64,000 bases of DNA from Chania multitudinisentens RB-25 (lineage in GTDB: Bacteria; Pseudomonadota; Gammaproteobacteria; Enterobacterales; Enterobacteriaceae), in contig NZ_CP007044.2 of assembly GCF_000520015.2 (NCBI RefSeq), positions 62,001 to 126,000 of the forward strand. Direction: 5' to 3'. The position numbers were made by a program, and so were the translations under genes. Shown here piece after piece: positions 30,484 to 38,744 of this stretch. A model generated the notes under the pieces. That model had not been told where the DNA came from. It saw nothing but the letters and a program-made list of their open reading frames with translations, and did not search any database. Numbering within the stretch: the first letter of the stretch is position 1; every line of letters begins with the position of its first letter.

Positions 30484-30712
30484 TTATTCGCTCAATGAGC
30501 ACGGAGTTGACGCCATTGAAGGCGCCGAACGCAGACGCAGCGCATAGGCGAAACCGCCATGGACGGCGGTTTCAGGCGAGACAGGCAGGGACGCCTGTCG
30601 TAGCCGGCCGTGATGCGCTGTGGCGCAGTGAGGGTAACCGCATAGCGGTCGCCTGATATGGCAAGGGCCGGGGTGCAGGGGGCTGGCTCTTGAGCCCCCT
30701 GCTCGGGCGCAT
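30484..30712. repeat. Cluster of five tandem hairpins between nrdD and nrdG
   Basis: Successive perfect short inverted repeats: GAAACCGCC/GGCGGTTTC, GACAGGC/GCCTGTC, TGCGC/GCGCA, ACCGC/GCGGT and GCAGGGGGCT/AGCCCCCTGC with an 8-nt loop. GC content rises sharply against both flanks. This looks like a structured intergenic repeat unit of the REP/BIME or MITE type and not a gene. It separates nrdD from nrdG and may stabilise or attenuate the nrdD messenger. The remaining bases of this 398-base gap (30436-30483 and 30713-30833) hold nothing else I can name. Confidence 0.6.
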
Positions 30713-30833
30713 TCACCTAATTGTCAAATGAACACAACATGTTTAGCGACCGAAATAAATACTCGCTCTCCCTACGGCATGATGTGAACAAGAAACCGTT
30801 CCCTCAGGGATGAATAACCAAGAAACCCATATC

Positions 30834-31298
30834 ATGAATTACCACCAGTATTACCCCATCGACGTGGTTAATGGCCCCGGCACGCGCTGCACGCTGTTTG
30901 TTGCCGGTTGCGTGCACCAGTGCCCCGGTTGCTACAACAAGAGCACCTGGCGGCTAAACTCCGGCCTGCCGTTTACGCCGCAGATGGAAGACCGGATCAT
31001 TGCCGATCTCAACGATAGCCGGGTTCCCCGCCAGGGGCTTTCGCTTTCCGGTGGCGATCCGCTGCACCCTGCCAACGTCGCCGCCGTGTTGCAGCTAGTG
31101 AAACGGGTACGCGCCGAATGCCCCAACAAGGATATCTGGCTATGGACTGGCTATAGGTTGGATGAACTGGATAGCGAACAGAGGCAGATCGTCGATCGAA
31201 TCAACGTTCTGATCGACGGCAAATTTGTGCAGGCGTTAAAAGACCCGGCGCTGATTTGGCGCGGCAGCAGTAATCAGGTGGTACATAAATTACGTTAG
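30834..31298 (+). CDS. nrdG: Anaerobic ribonucleotide reductase activating protein
   Basis: 154 aa from MNYHQYYPIDVVNGPGTRC, matching the E. coli NrdG start. An in-frame ATG at 30810 would add eight residues not in the family. The radical SAM motif is CVHQCPGC (CxxxCxxC), followed by LSLSGGDPLHP for S-adenosylmethionine binding. NrdG uses a 4Fe-4S cluster and SAM to make the glycyl radical on NrdD. The ribosome binding site is weak (AAGAAA). The gene is separated from nrdD by the hairpin cluster, so expression may rely on readthrough or a promoter in the gap. Confidence 0.97.
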   Translation: MNYHQYYPIDVVNGPGTRCTLFVAGCVHQCPGCYNKSTWRLNSGLPFTPQMEDRIIADLNDSRVPRQGLSLSGGDPLHPANVAAVLQLVKRVRAECPNKDIWLWTGYRLDELDSEQRQIVDRINVLIDGKFVQALKDPALIWRGSSNQVVHKLR

Positions 31299-31307
31299 CA
31301 CGACAAA

Positions 31308-31337
31308 AAGCGCTTGCCGCCTTTGCTGCAAGCGCTT
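31308..31337 (-). terminator. Terminator-like hairpin between nrdG and the chitinase gene
   Basis: Nine-base arms (AAGCGCTTG / CAAGCGCTT) around a 12-nt loop. On the minus strand the stem is followed by TTTTTGTCG, so it works best as an intrinsic terminator for the chitinase transcript. The plus-strand side lacks a T run but may still slow nrdG transcription. Confidence 0.7.
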
Positions 31338-31399
31338 GAAAAATCACTGAACAGGGAGCCCCTGATTATACCGCTCTCTTATCCCACCACACTGTATTA

Positions 31400-31555
31400 T
31401 CACCGCTTGACTACGCGTGCGCTGGTATCAGCCGGATCTCCCAGTTCTTGATTTGGTTCGGCATACCATTTGGCCTGGTACTGATGCATACCTTGCCCTT
31501 ACTCATTGTGCGTCACGCCTTCCCCATTTTGATAAGGCTTCAACTGCCAGGCTCC
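31400..31555 (-). pseudogene. Frameshifted chitin-binding domain remnant downstream of the chitinase
   Basis: One base back from the chitinase frame, the minus strand reads GAWQLKPYQNGEGVTHNE, a stop, then MHQYQAKWYAEPNQELGDPADTSA to a final stop at 31400. The AW...Y..G..VTHN...YQAKWY..P pattern is the chitin-binding CBM5/12 (ChtBD3) type that normally ends chitinases of this kind. A second frame change is suggested at the in-frame stop. The chitinase therefore appears to have lost this domain by frameshift near 31550. Confidence 0.65.
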
Positions 31556-33654
31556 CTTTTTACCGTCTCCGTAGCACCAGCCACGGCGTCTTCCACAGCA
31601 GGGATAACGTGCAAGCTCAGGCTGGCCTCATCGCTATCCGTCTCATTGCTGACGGTCAGTACGATGCTGTAATCTGTCGTTTCAGCCACCGTGGGGGCCG
31701 TAGCATCGATCTTCTCCTGCTTTGAGCCATCAAAAGGCAAATCTTCCGCCACCCACAAATAGGTCAGCGGCTGGTTTTGCGGTTCCGTTGAGTGAGAGGC
31801 CGAAAGGGTAAATGGCGTGCCTGATTTCAGCTCCAGAATGGCCTGCGCGGTAGGTTTATTTGGTGATGGCTTCCTGACCTTAAAGCTTTGGCTGACGCTG
31901 TCAGATCGTTCCTGATAGTCAGTGAGCACCAGCGAAACGGTGAAATCCCCATCGGTATCGGGAGCAACCCCGGTCACAACACTGTCCGTTTTATTATCCA
32001 GAAAGTCTAAACCAGGCGCCTTCCAGAGATAGGTTAAGTCCGTACCTTGCGATTTTAACGCCGAGAAGATGACCTGTTGCCCTGTACTCACCTGCTGTGG
32101 TGCCGTGATAACCGCTTTCGGTGGCAGGCCTTCCACGTTGATGCCATAAAAATAGAAGGGCTCCATATCCACGACTCTCTCTCTTACGGTGTTGCCCAAC
32201 CCTTCGCGTGCCGCATTAACCAGCACACCGTTATCATGATCAATCGTCCGGGCCAACATCCCGCCCAGCTTTTTCCTCTGGACATATTGCCCTTTTTCCC
32301 TCACCGCACGAGGAGAGTCATAGGAAATAAACAGTTTAGTATCAGGATTATAGAGGTAGTCTGCATTAGCCTGGAGATCGGTATAAACATTGAAGCCATT
32401 CAAGCCTGTTTGGTTTTCCAGATCGAGGTAGTTATAGAGCACGTCATACCACTCGCTGACTCCAGATTCAAACGACCCCGTTGTCGTGCCGGAGCCCGCA
32501 TTATAAGTCCCTTGCAACGGTGAGAAACTGCTCATTTCCACATTGCGTGCATTACGGCTGTACCCCGCATAACCAATCAGGATATTCTGCGGTTCCACGC
32601 CTGCACCCAAAAGAAAATCAACTGATTTATCAATACTATAACTATCTTCATCCTGGACATCCAAGGTACGTAAATTTGTATGGTGAGCCAGTTTAGGAGC
32701 CCCGGAACTAAAGAAATCATAGGTCATCAGGTTGATGCCTTCGACACCTGCCTCAATCATCCCAGGGATATCGGCCAGGGCCAGAGCTTGCAAAGAGGCC
32801 CCGGCAGCAATGCTGACTTTAACGTCAGGTAATTTCTGCTTCAGTTCACGGATCAGCAACTGATAGTATTTAGCATCGTCGGGCTCGAAAGGGTTACCGT
32901 TACCCGGCATCCCCGGGTATTCCCAATCAATATCCACTTCAGTAAGCATCGGGAACCTGGTGAAAATATCAGCCAGGCTGTTAATAAAAGTGGCACGACG
33001 GGAAGCATCTCGCACTACAGAATAAAACGCTTCGCTCATGTTCCAGCCACCCACGCTAAGAGAGAGGATCAGATCCGGGTTCCTCAGTTTCAACTTGCGT
33101 AAACCACCGAGCATCCCTTGCGCCGAGGCCTCATCAAAAAGCTCCTGATAAGTAAACGGCGACTTCTTCCTGAAGCCACAGTTGATATAAGAACCCACGT
33201 CTCCCCAGGCATCGACGAAGGTCACTTCGTCTGTTTTCCTGTCAAAATCTTTGGCAGCCTGCTCAATAACCTGTTGTTTTTCCCCTTTATCCCCGACAAT
33301 ACCTGCAAAACCAATAATCAGCTTATCGTAAGCTTTTGGGTTTAATTTCATCAGATCGATACCACGGCCACACTTATCGTCTGCGTATTCCCCATCGTAA
33401 CGGCCATCAAATTGAGCCCAATCAGTATAATAACCGACCACTTTATATTTATTAGGCTCATATTCGTTATATACTCGTCTCGCTACCCGACCTGAAGTAT
33501 AAGATAAATTTTTAACCTCCTTAGCAGGATCAAAGTTATTCATCTTATATTTTCTTTCTGTCGCACCTGGCTCAATAAACATATCACCTGAATCCATAAG
33601 ATTAACCAGCTGGCTATCAGGACGACCTTTATTCACAATTTTATCTTTCATCAT
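31540..33654 (-). CDS. GH18 chitinase without a signal peptide, truncated at the C-terminus
   Basis: 704 aa. The catalytic GH18 domain is about residues 65-470: KVVGYYTDWAQFD, LSLSVGGWNMSEAFY, the active-site motif EVDIDWEYPG (general acid Glu), and GINLMTYDFFS. Two Ig/PKD-like repeats follow (PPKAVITAPQQVSTGQQV and PTAQAILELKSGTPF), then an abrupt end VKREPGS. The enzyme hydrolyses beta-1,4 chitin. The N-terminus (MMKDKIVNKGRPDSQ) is not a signal peptide; chitinases without one are known from Serratia and Yersinia and leave by non-classical routes. The lost chitin-binding domain remains as a remnant just downstream. No toxin-complex genes are adjacent. It is a single gene with AT-rich upstream DNA. 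Confidence 0.9.
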   Translation of the reverse strand: MMKDKIVNKGRPDSQLVNLMDSGDMFIEPGATERKYKMNNFDPAKEVKNLSYTSGRVARRVYNEYEPNKYKVVGYYTDWAQFDGRYDGEYADDKCGRGIDLMKLNPKAYDKLIIGFAGIVGDKGEKQQVIEQAAKDFDRKTDEVTFVDAWGDVGSYINCGFRKKSPFTYQELFDEASAQGMLGGLRKLKLRNPDLILSLSVGGWNMSEAFYSVVRDASRRATFINSLADIFTRFPMLTEVDIDWEYPGMPGNGNPFEPDDAKYYQLLIRELKQKLPDVKVSIAAGASLQALALADIPGMIEAGVEGINLMTYDFFSSGAPKLAHHTNLRTLDVQDEDSYSIDKSVDFLLGAGVEPQNILIGYAGYSRNARNVEMSSFSPLQGTYNAGSGTTTGSFESGVSEWYDVLYNYLDLENQTGLNGFNVYTDLQANADYLYNPDTKLFISYDSPRAVREKGQYVQRKKLGGMLARTIDHDNGVLVNAAREGLGNTVRERVVDMEPFYFYGINVEGLPPKAVITAPQQVSTGQQVIFSALKSQGTDLTYLWKAPGLDFLDNKTDSVVTGVAPDTDGDFTVSLVLTDYQERSDSVSQSFKVRKPSPNKPTAQAILELKSGTPFTLSASHSTEPQNQPLTYLWVAEDLPFDGSKQEKIDATAPTVAETTDYSIVLTVSNETDSDEASLSLHVIPAVEDAVAGATETVKREPGS

Positions 33655-34274
33655 TAACTCCTAGAAAATTTATAGATATCAGCCCCAATGAATGTGGTTT
33701 ACATAAAAATTACCGCTGTTAATTAAAAAGTATTAATTACAGAAAACCACTTTCGACATTACACAACACATTAAAAAATTTACATTACTTTATATTCAAT
33801 ATAAACCTCCTTAATCAGGCGAAAATAACACCTAAAGCAATTCATTTATTATTAGGATGAGATTCTCAGATAAAATAACAATTAACAAGCATCATAACCA
33901 AGTCATAAATACCCTCTCCTCTCTAATATAAATACTGTACATGAGGGTTATAAATTAAATAAATCAATTTTATTGAGGCTATAATGAATATTATCGAAAC
34001 CACACTTGCCATAATCCGATCTATAGGCAAACGTTAGTCAGTGGCAGGAAAAAATAGGCTGCGGCATAAGAGACCCCGAATAATCAAATAACCACGCTTT
34101 ACGGCAGCACATCATCTGGCTGCACAAAATTATTCATCAACTCGCCACTTATGCGTAACACGCTTGTCATCTGCGCTCTGCACCATGATGCCAACCTTGT
34201 TACGGAGTGCCGCTCATGACCCCCATCGCCGCTTACCTGACCTTTCCCTTAAACAAAGTGCCGAGGTTTTTTCT
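33655..34274. other. AT-rich intergenic region between chitinase and phnF
   Basis: A 620-base gap holding the divergent chitinase and phn promoters. It contains one candidate micro-gene (33984-34037, separate entry). CTTGTCATCTGC near 34163-34174 resembles half of a Pho box (CTGTCAT), but the second half is poor, so PhoB control is only possible. No other gene is seen. Confidence 0.5.
33984..34037 (+). CDS. Candidate 17-residue micro-protein
   Basis: ATG 33984 with GAGG 5 nt upstream opens the frame MNIIETTLAIIRSIGKR, then TAG. The peptide is amphipathic and positively charged at the end. TTATAAATT at about 33950-33958 could serve as a -10 element. It could be a leader peptide, a small membrane peptide or chance. 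No homologue is recognised. Confidence 0.25.
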   Translation: MNIIETTLAIIRSIGKR

Positions 34275-35003
34275 ATGATGCACTTATCTAGACCTCTGAC
34301 CAGCTACCCAACCCGTTATCAGCAGATCGCCGCCCAGTTGGAACAAGAGCTGTGCAGCCAATATCGCTGTGGCGATTATCTGCCCCCGGAACAGCAGCTT
34401 GCCGAACGTTATCAGGTTAACCGCCATACGCTGCGCCGTGCCGTTGATGAGCTGGTTGAGCGCGGTTGGCTACAGCGCCGCCACGGTATCGGCATTCTGG
34501 TGCTGATGCGCCCGTTTAATTACCCACTGCATGCCAAAGCCCGCTTCAGCCAGAACCTATTAGAGCAGGGCAGCCACCCCACCAGTGAGCGCTTACTCGC
34601 AGTTTTGCGCCCCTGTAACGGGCATATTGCCGCCGCACTGTCGCGCGCCGAGGGGGAAACCATCATCCACTTGCGGACCCTGCGCCGGGTGAACGGTATT
34701 CCGATCAGCGTGATCGACCATTATCTGCCCGATCTGGACTGGTGGCCCGCCTTGCAGCAGTTCCACAGCGGTTCACTGCATGAGTTTATTCAGCAACATA
34801 TCCACCAGCAGTTGACCCGCCGCCAGACGCGCATCAGCGCCCGCCGGGCGCAGGCTAAAGAGAGCCGCCTGCTGGAGATCGCCACCCATGCGCCATTGCT
34901 GTGCGTGCGCACCCTGAACACCTGTACCGGCAGCGATTGGGTGGCGGAATACTCCGTCAGCCTGGCACGCGCCGATATGATCGAACTGACGATGGAGCAC
35001 TGA
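34275..35003 (+). CDS. phnF: Phosphonate operon GntR-family regulator
   Basis: 242 aa. ATG 34275 follows GAGG by 8 nt and gives MMHLSRPLTSYPTRYQ, which matches E. coli PhnF; the frame is open further upstream but without support. The winged helix is DYLPPEQQLAERYQVNRHTL, followed by a UTRA ligand domain (FSQNLLEQGSHPTSERLL, LRTLRRVNGIPISVIDHY, AEYSVSLARADMIELTMEH). PhnF is thought to sense phosphonates or their breakdown products. It is the first gene of the phn operon, with its stop (TGA 35001-35003) directly abutting the phnG ATG. In E. coli phnF follows phnCDE, which are absent here. Confidence 0.95.
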   Translation: MMHLSRPLTSYPTRYQQIAAQLEQELCSQYRCGDYLPPEQQLAERYQVNRHTLRRAVDELVERGWLQRRHGIGILVLMRPFNYPLHAKARFSQNLLEQGSHPTSERLLAVLRPCNGHIAAALSRAEGETIIHLRTLRRVNGIPISVIDHYLPDLDWWPALQQFHSGSLHEFIQQHIHQQLTRRQTRISARRAQAKESRLLEIATHAPLLCVRTLNTCTGSDWVAEYSVSLARADMIELTMEH

Positions 35004-35447
35004 ATGCAAGCCTTACAGCAGAGACAGCGTTGGATGTCCGTTTTGGCACACAGCCAGCCAGCTCAGTTGCGCAACCACTGGCAGGCGCTGAATCTTAGCC
35101 CGCGCTACCACAGCCTGCGGGCCCCGGAAATCGGTCTGGCCCAGTTGCAGGGGCGGATGGGCGCCACCGGCCGCCGCTTTGTGTTAGGGGATATGACCGT
35201 TACCCGCGCGGTAGTGCAGTTAGAAAACGGCGGCCAAGGCTACAGCTATATCACCGGGCGTGATAAAGCCCATGCCGAACTGTGCGCGCTGGCCGATGCC
35301 CTGCTGCAACAGCCAGCCAGCCACGAATTACTTCAGCAGCGGTTGATCGAACCGTTGGCGGCATTACAGCAGGAACAGCGCCAATTACGCGCCCGTTCAG
35401 TAGCCGCTAGCCGGGTGGATTTCTTTACGCTGGTACGGGGAGAGTAA
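35004..35447 (+). CDS. phnG: Carbon-phosphorus lyase complex subunit PhnG
   Basis: 147 aa, normal length. Conserved motifs: RWMSVLAHSQPAQL, EIGLAQLQGRMGATGRRF, GDMTVTRAVVQL and GYSYITGRDKAHAELCALAD. PhnG is a core subunit of the PhnGHIJ C-P lyase complex, which transfers the ribose-triphosphate moiety to phosphonates such as methylphosphonate and cleaves the C-P bond. It abuts phnF directly and is 3 bases before phnH, so the three are one transcript. Cytoplasmic. Confidence 0.96.
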   Translation: MQALQQRQRWMSVLAHSQPAQLRNHWQALNLSPRYHSLRAPEIGLAQLQGRMGATGRRFVLGDMTVTRAVVQLENGGQGYSYITGRDKAHAELCALADALLQQPASHELLQQRLIEPLAALQQEQRQLRARSVAASRVDFFTLVRGE

Positions 35448-35450
35448 ACC

Positions 35451-36032
35451 ATGGCACTACAGGCCGGTTTTGATCAGCCGATTGAGCAATCTCAGCAGGC
35501 TTTCCGCCTGATATTAAAAGCGTTAAGTGAACCGGGGCAAACCGTGACGTTGCCCGGCGGCCCGGCGTGGGGAGCCCTGAACGCCGCCAGCACCGCCGTA
35601 TTGCTGACGTTAGCCGATCGGGAAACGCCGCTACAGCTTGCGGCGGCGTTAAAAAGTGAGCAAGTGCTAACCAACATTCGTTTTCATACCGGGGCGCCGC
35701 TGGCCACCCACCATGCCGAGATTGTTCTGGCACTGTTCGATGCACAGTTACAGGCCGCTGATTTACAAGCATTACCTCACGGCAGCGAAATCTCGCCGGA
35801 GCTTAGCGCCAGCGTGGTGGTGCAGATTACCGCACTAGAAGGCGGCCCTAAGCGGCGTCTTTCCGGCCCCGGCCTTGAAAAACCACGGGAGATCTCGCCC
35901 CAGTTGCCCATCGCGCTATGGGATTACCTGCTCGAACGGCCACAGCGCTTCCCGCTGGGCCTGGATATTATGCTGACCTGCGGTGAACGCCTGCTGGCTA
36001 TCCCGCGCACCACCCGCGTGGAGGAGTGCTGA
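35451..36032 (+). CDS. phnH: Carbon-phosphorus lyase complex subunit PhnH
   Basis: 193 aa. Conserved features: FRLILKALSEPGQTVTLPG, LTLADRETPL, LPHGSEISPELSASVVVQI, LSGPGLEK and FPLGLDIML, as in E. coli PhnH. It is a dimeric PLP-transferase-fold protein without cofactor-binding residues and acts as a structural core of PhnGHIJ. Its TGA overlaps the phnI ATG by one base, implying coupled translation. Confidence 0.96.
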   Translation: MALQAGFDQPIEQSQQAFRLILKALSEPGQTVTLPGGPAWGALNAASTAVLLTLADRETPLQLAAALKSEQVLTNIRFHTGAPLATHHAEIVLALFDAQLQAADLQALPHGSEISPELSASVVVQITALEGGPKRRLSGPGLEKPREISPQLPIALWDYLLERPQRFPLGLDIMLTCGERLLAIPRTTRVEEC

Positions 36033-37099
36033 TGTACGTTGCGGTAAAAGGGGGCGAAAAAGCCATTGAGGCAGCCCATCAATTGCAAGAACACCTGCGG
36101 CGCGGTGATGAAAGCGTGCCCGCGCTCAGCGCAGAACAAATTGAGCAACAGCTCGGGCTGGCGGTGGATCGGGTAATGACCGAAGGCGGTATCTACGACC
36201 GTGAATTAGCGGCGTTGGCGATCAAACAGGCCAGCGGTGACTTGGTAGAAGCCATTTTCCTGCTGCGCGCCTATCGCACCACGTTGCCACGGCTGGCGGT
36301 GAGTGAGCCATTACTCACTGCCAATATGCGGCTGGAACGGCGGATTTCTGCGATTTACAAAGAGTTGCCCGGCGGCCAGGTGCTTGGCCCGACTTACGAC
36401 TACACCCACCGGCTGCTGGATTTCGCACTGCTGGCGGAAGGGGCAACGCCAACGGCACCACGGGCCGATGAAGCGCAGCCGGAAAGCTGTGCCCATGTGT
36501 TTGACCTGCTGTGCCAGCAACAATTGGCGCAGGCCGAACGCGACGATGGCAGCACGCCGGACGATATTACTCGCCACCCACCGGTTTACCCTGGTTCACG
36601 CTCGGCGCGCCTGCAACAGCTGGTGCGCGGTGATGAAGGTTTCCTGCTGGCGTTGAGCTATTCCACCCAGCGCGGCTATGGCCGCAACCACCCGTTTGCA
36701 GGGGAGATCCGCAGCGGTTACGTTTCGCTGGAAATCGTGCCGGAAGAACTCGGTTTCGCTCTGGATATCGGCGAGATCCTGCTGACCGAATGCGAGATGG
36801 TCAACGGTTTTGTTGATCCACCGGGCCAGCCAGCGCATTTCACCCGCGGCTACGGGTTGGTGTTTGGCCGTGCCGAACGTAAAGCCATGGCGATGGCGAT
36901 GGTGGATCGCGCCCTGCAAACCACCGAATACGGCGAAAGTATCGCCAGCCCGGCGCAGGACGAGGAGTTTGTGCTGGCGCATGCCGATAACGTGGAAGCC
37001 GCCGGCTTTGTTTCCCATCTCAAACTGCCGCACTACGTCGATTTCCAGGCTGAGCTGGAACTGCTTAAGCGCCTGCAACAGGGGGCCCGCGATGAATGA
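36032..37099 (+). CDS. phnI: Carbon-phosphorus lyase complex subunit PhnI
   Basis: 355 aa from MYVAVKGGEKAIEAAHQL; two upstream in-frame codons are possible but the TGATG overlap with phnH fixes the start. Motifs include MTEGGIYDRELAALAIKQ, GYGRNHPFAGEIRSG and ECEMVNGFVDPPGQP. PhnI acts as the nucleosidase that, with the complex, replaces adenine of ATP by the phosphonate. Its end overlaps phnJ by 8 bases. Confidence 0.96.
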   Translation: MYVAVKGGEKAIEAAHQLQEHLRRGDESVPALSAEQIEQQLGLAVDRVMTEGGIYDRELAALAIKQASGDLVEAIFLLRAYRTTLPRLAVSEPLLTANMRLERRISAIYKELPGGQVLGPTYDYTHRLLDFALLAEGATPTAPRADEAQPESCAHVFDLLCQQQLAQAERDDGSTPDDITRHPPVYPGSRSARLQQLVRGDEGFLLALSYSTQRGYGRNHPFAGEIRSGYVSLEIVPEELGFALDIGEILLTECEMVNGFVDPPGQPAHFTRGYGLVFGRAERKAMAMAMVDRALQTTEYGESIASPAQDEEFVLAHADNVEAAGFVSHLKLPHYVDFQAELELLKRLQQGARDE

Positions 37100-37943
37100 C
37101 GTCCTGACCGGTTATAGCCTGGGTTATCTGGATGAGCAGACCAAACGCATGATCCGCCGTGCGATTCTGAAAGCGGTGGCGATCCCTGGCTACCAGGTGC
37201 CATTCGGCGGCCGTGAGATGCCGATGCCTTACGGCTGGGGCACCGGCGGTATTCAGATCACCGCCAGCATCATCGGCCGCGCCGATGTGCTGAAGGTGAT
37301 CGATCAGGGAGCCGACGACACCACCAACGCGGTGTCGATCCGCCGCTTCTTCCAGCGCGTGGCGGGAGTCGCCACCACCGAACGCACGCCGGAGGCCACG
37401 CTGATCCAAACCCGCCACCGCATCCCAGAAACCGCGTTGCAGCAGGATCAGATCCTGATCTATCAGGTGCCGATCCCGGAACCGCTGCGCTTTATCGAAC
37501 CGCGTGAAACCGAAACGCGCAAGATGCATGCGCTGGAGGAGTACGGCGTGATGCAGGTGAAACTGTATGAAGATATCGCCCGCTACGGCCATATCGCCAC
37601 TACCTATGCCTACCCGGTGAAGGTTAACGACCGCTATGTGATGGACCCTTCACCGATCCCGAAATTCGATAACCCGAAGATGCACATGATGCCTGCGCTG
37701 CAACTGTTCGGCGCCGGGCGCGAAAAACGTATCTACGCCCTGCCACCGTTTACCAAAGTGGAAAGCCTGGATTTTGACGATCACCCATTCAGCGTGCAGC
37801 AGTGGGATCAGCCCTGCGCGCTGTGCGGTTCGCGCCACAGCTATCTGGATGAAGTGGTGCTCGACGATCAGGGCAACCGCATGTTTGTCTGTTCAGATAC
37901 CGATTTCTGCCGGCAACAGCTTAACCCAGAGGCGCAACACTGA
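37092..37943 (+). CDS. phnJ: Alpha-D-ribose 1-methylphosphonate 5-phosphate C-P lyase
   Basis: 283 aa from MNDVLTGYSLGYLDEQTK; the frame is open much further upstream inside phnI, but this is the family start. The four cysteines are present with E. coli spacing: CALC, 21 residues, then C-x5-C (CSDTDFC). PhnJ binds a 4Fe-4S cluster, uses SAM radical chemistry, and cleaves the C-P bond to release methane or other alkanes and the cyclic ribose phosphate. GTGGIQITASIIGRADVLKV is another family hallmark. It is translationally coupled to phnI and phnK. Confidence 0.97.
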   Translation: MNDVLTGYSLGYLDEQTKRMIRRAILKAVAIPGYQVPFGGREMPMPYGWGTGGIQITASIIGRADVLKVIDQGADDTTNAVSIRRFFQRVAGVATTERTPEATLIQTRHRIPETALQQDQILIYQVPIPEPLRFIEPRETETRKMHALEEYGVMQVKLYEDIARYGHIATTYAYPVKVNDRYVMDPSPIPKFDNPKMHMMPALQLFGAGREKRIYALPPFTKVESLDFDDHPFSVQQWDQPCALCGSRHSYLDEVVLDDQGNRMFVCSDTDFCRQQLNPEAQH

Positions 37944-38731
37944 TGATTTCCGCTCCATTGAGTTCCACGCCGTTGCTGGCGGTCAACCACCTCACCCATC
38001 TGTACGCACCGGGCAAGGGTTTCAGCAATGTGTCGTTCGATATCTACCCCGGCGAAGTGTTAGGCATCGTCGGTGAATCCGGCTCCGGCAAAACCACCCT
38101 GCTGAAGTCGATCTCTGCCCGCCTGGCTCCGCAGCAGGGGCAGATTCTCTACTGCCCACCACAGGGGCCACAGCAGGATCTGTATGCGATGGCCGAGAGC
38201 GATCGCCGCCGCCTGCTGCGCACCGACTGGGGCGTCGTGCACCAACACCCGCTCGACGGCCTGCGCCCGCAGGTATCTGCCGGTGGCAACATTGGCGAAC
38301 GCCTGATGGCAATCGGCCAGCGCCATTACGGCGAGATCCGCCAGCAGGCCAGCCAGTGGCTGGAAGATGTGGAAATCCCGGTTTCACGCTTGGACGATCT
38401 GCCCACCACCTTCTCCGGCGGCATGCAGCAGCGTTTGCAGATCGCTCGTAATCTGGTGACGCACCCCAAGCTGGTGTTTATGGATGAACCCACCGGCGGG
38501 TTGGATGTTTCCGTGCAGGCGCGCCTGCTGGATCTGCTGCGCAATCTGGTGGTGGAAATGCAGTTGGCGGCGGTGATCGTCACGCACGATCTCGGCGTAG
38601 CGCGCCTGCTGGCCCATCGCCTGCTGGTGATGAAACAGGGGGAAGTGGTGGAAAGCGGCCTCACCGATCGGGTGCTGGACGATCCACATCATCCTTATAC
38701 CCAATTACTGGTTTCTTCGGTGCTGTCGTAA
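37943..38731 (+). CDS. phnK: Phosphonate C-P lyase ABC-type ATPase PhnK
   Basis: 262 aa. Walker A GESGSGKTTLLK, signature FSGGMQQRLQIARN, Walker B LVFMDEPTGG, and VIVTHDLGVARLL. PhnK resembles a transporter ATPase but binds the PhnGHIJ core, where ATP hydrolysis opens the lyase complex. Its ATG overlaps the phnJ TGA by one base. No membrane partner is present in the operon, consistent with the lyase role. Confidence 0.96.
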   Translation: MISAPLSSTPLLAVNHLTHLYAPGKGFSNVSFDIYPGEVLGIVGESGSGKTTLLKSISARLAPQQGQILYCPPQGPQQDLYAMAESDRRRLLRTDWGVVHQHPLDGLRPQVSAGGNIGERLMAIGQRHYGEIRQQASQWLEDVEIPVSRLDDLPTTFSGGMQQRLQIARNLVTHPKLVFMDEPTGGLDVSVQARLLDLLRNLVVEMQLAAVIVTHDLGVARLLAHRLLVMKQGEVVESGLTDRVLDDPHHPYTQLLVSSVLS

Positions 38732-38744
38732 CACAGGTGACAAA

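Noticed and set aside
31540..31560. Programmed -1 frameshift joining the chitinase to the chitin-binding segment
   Set aside because: The run GTAAAAAGGG is not a canonical slippery heptamer, and the downstream frame has its own stop, so decay by mutation explains it better.
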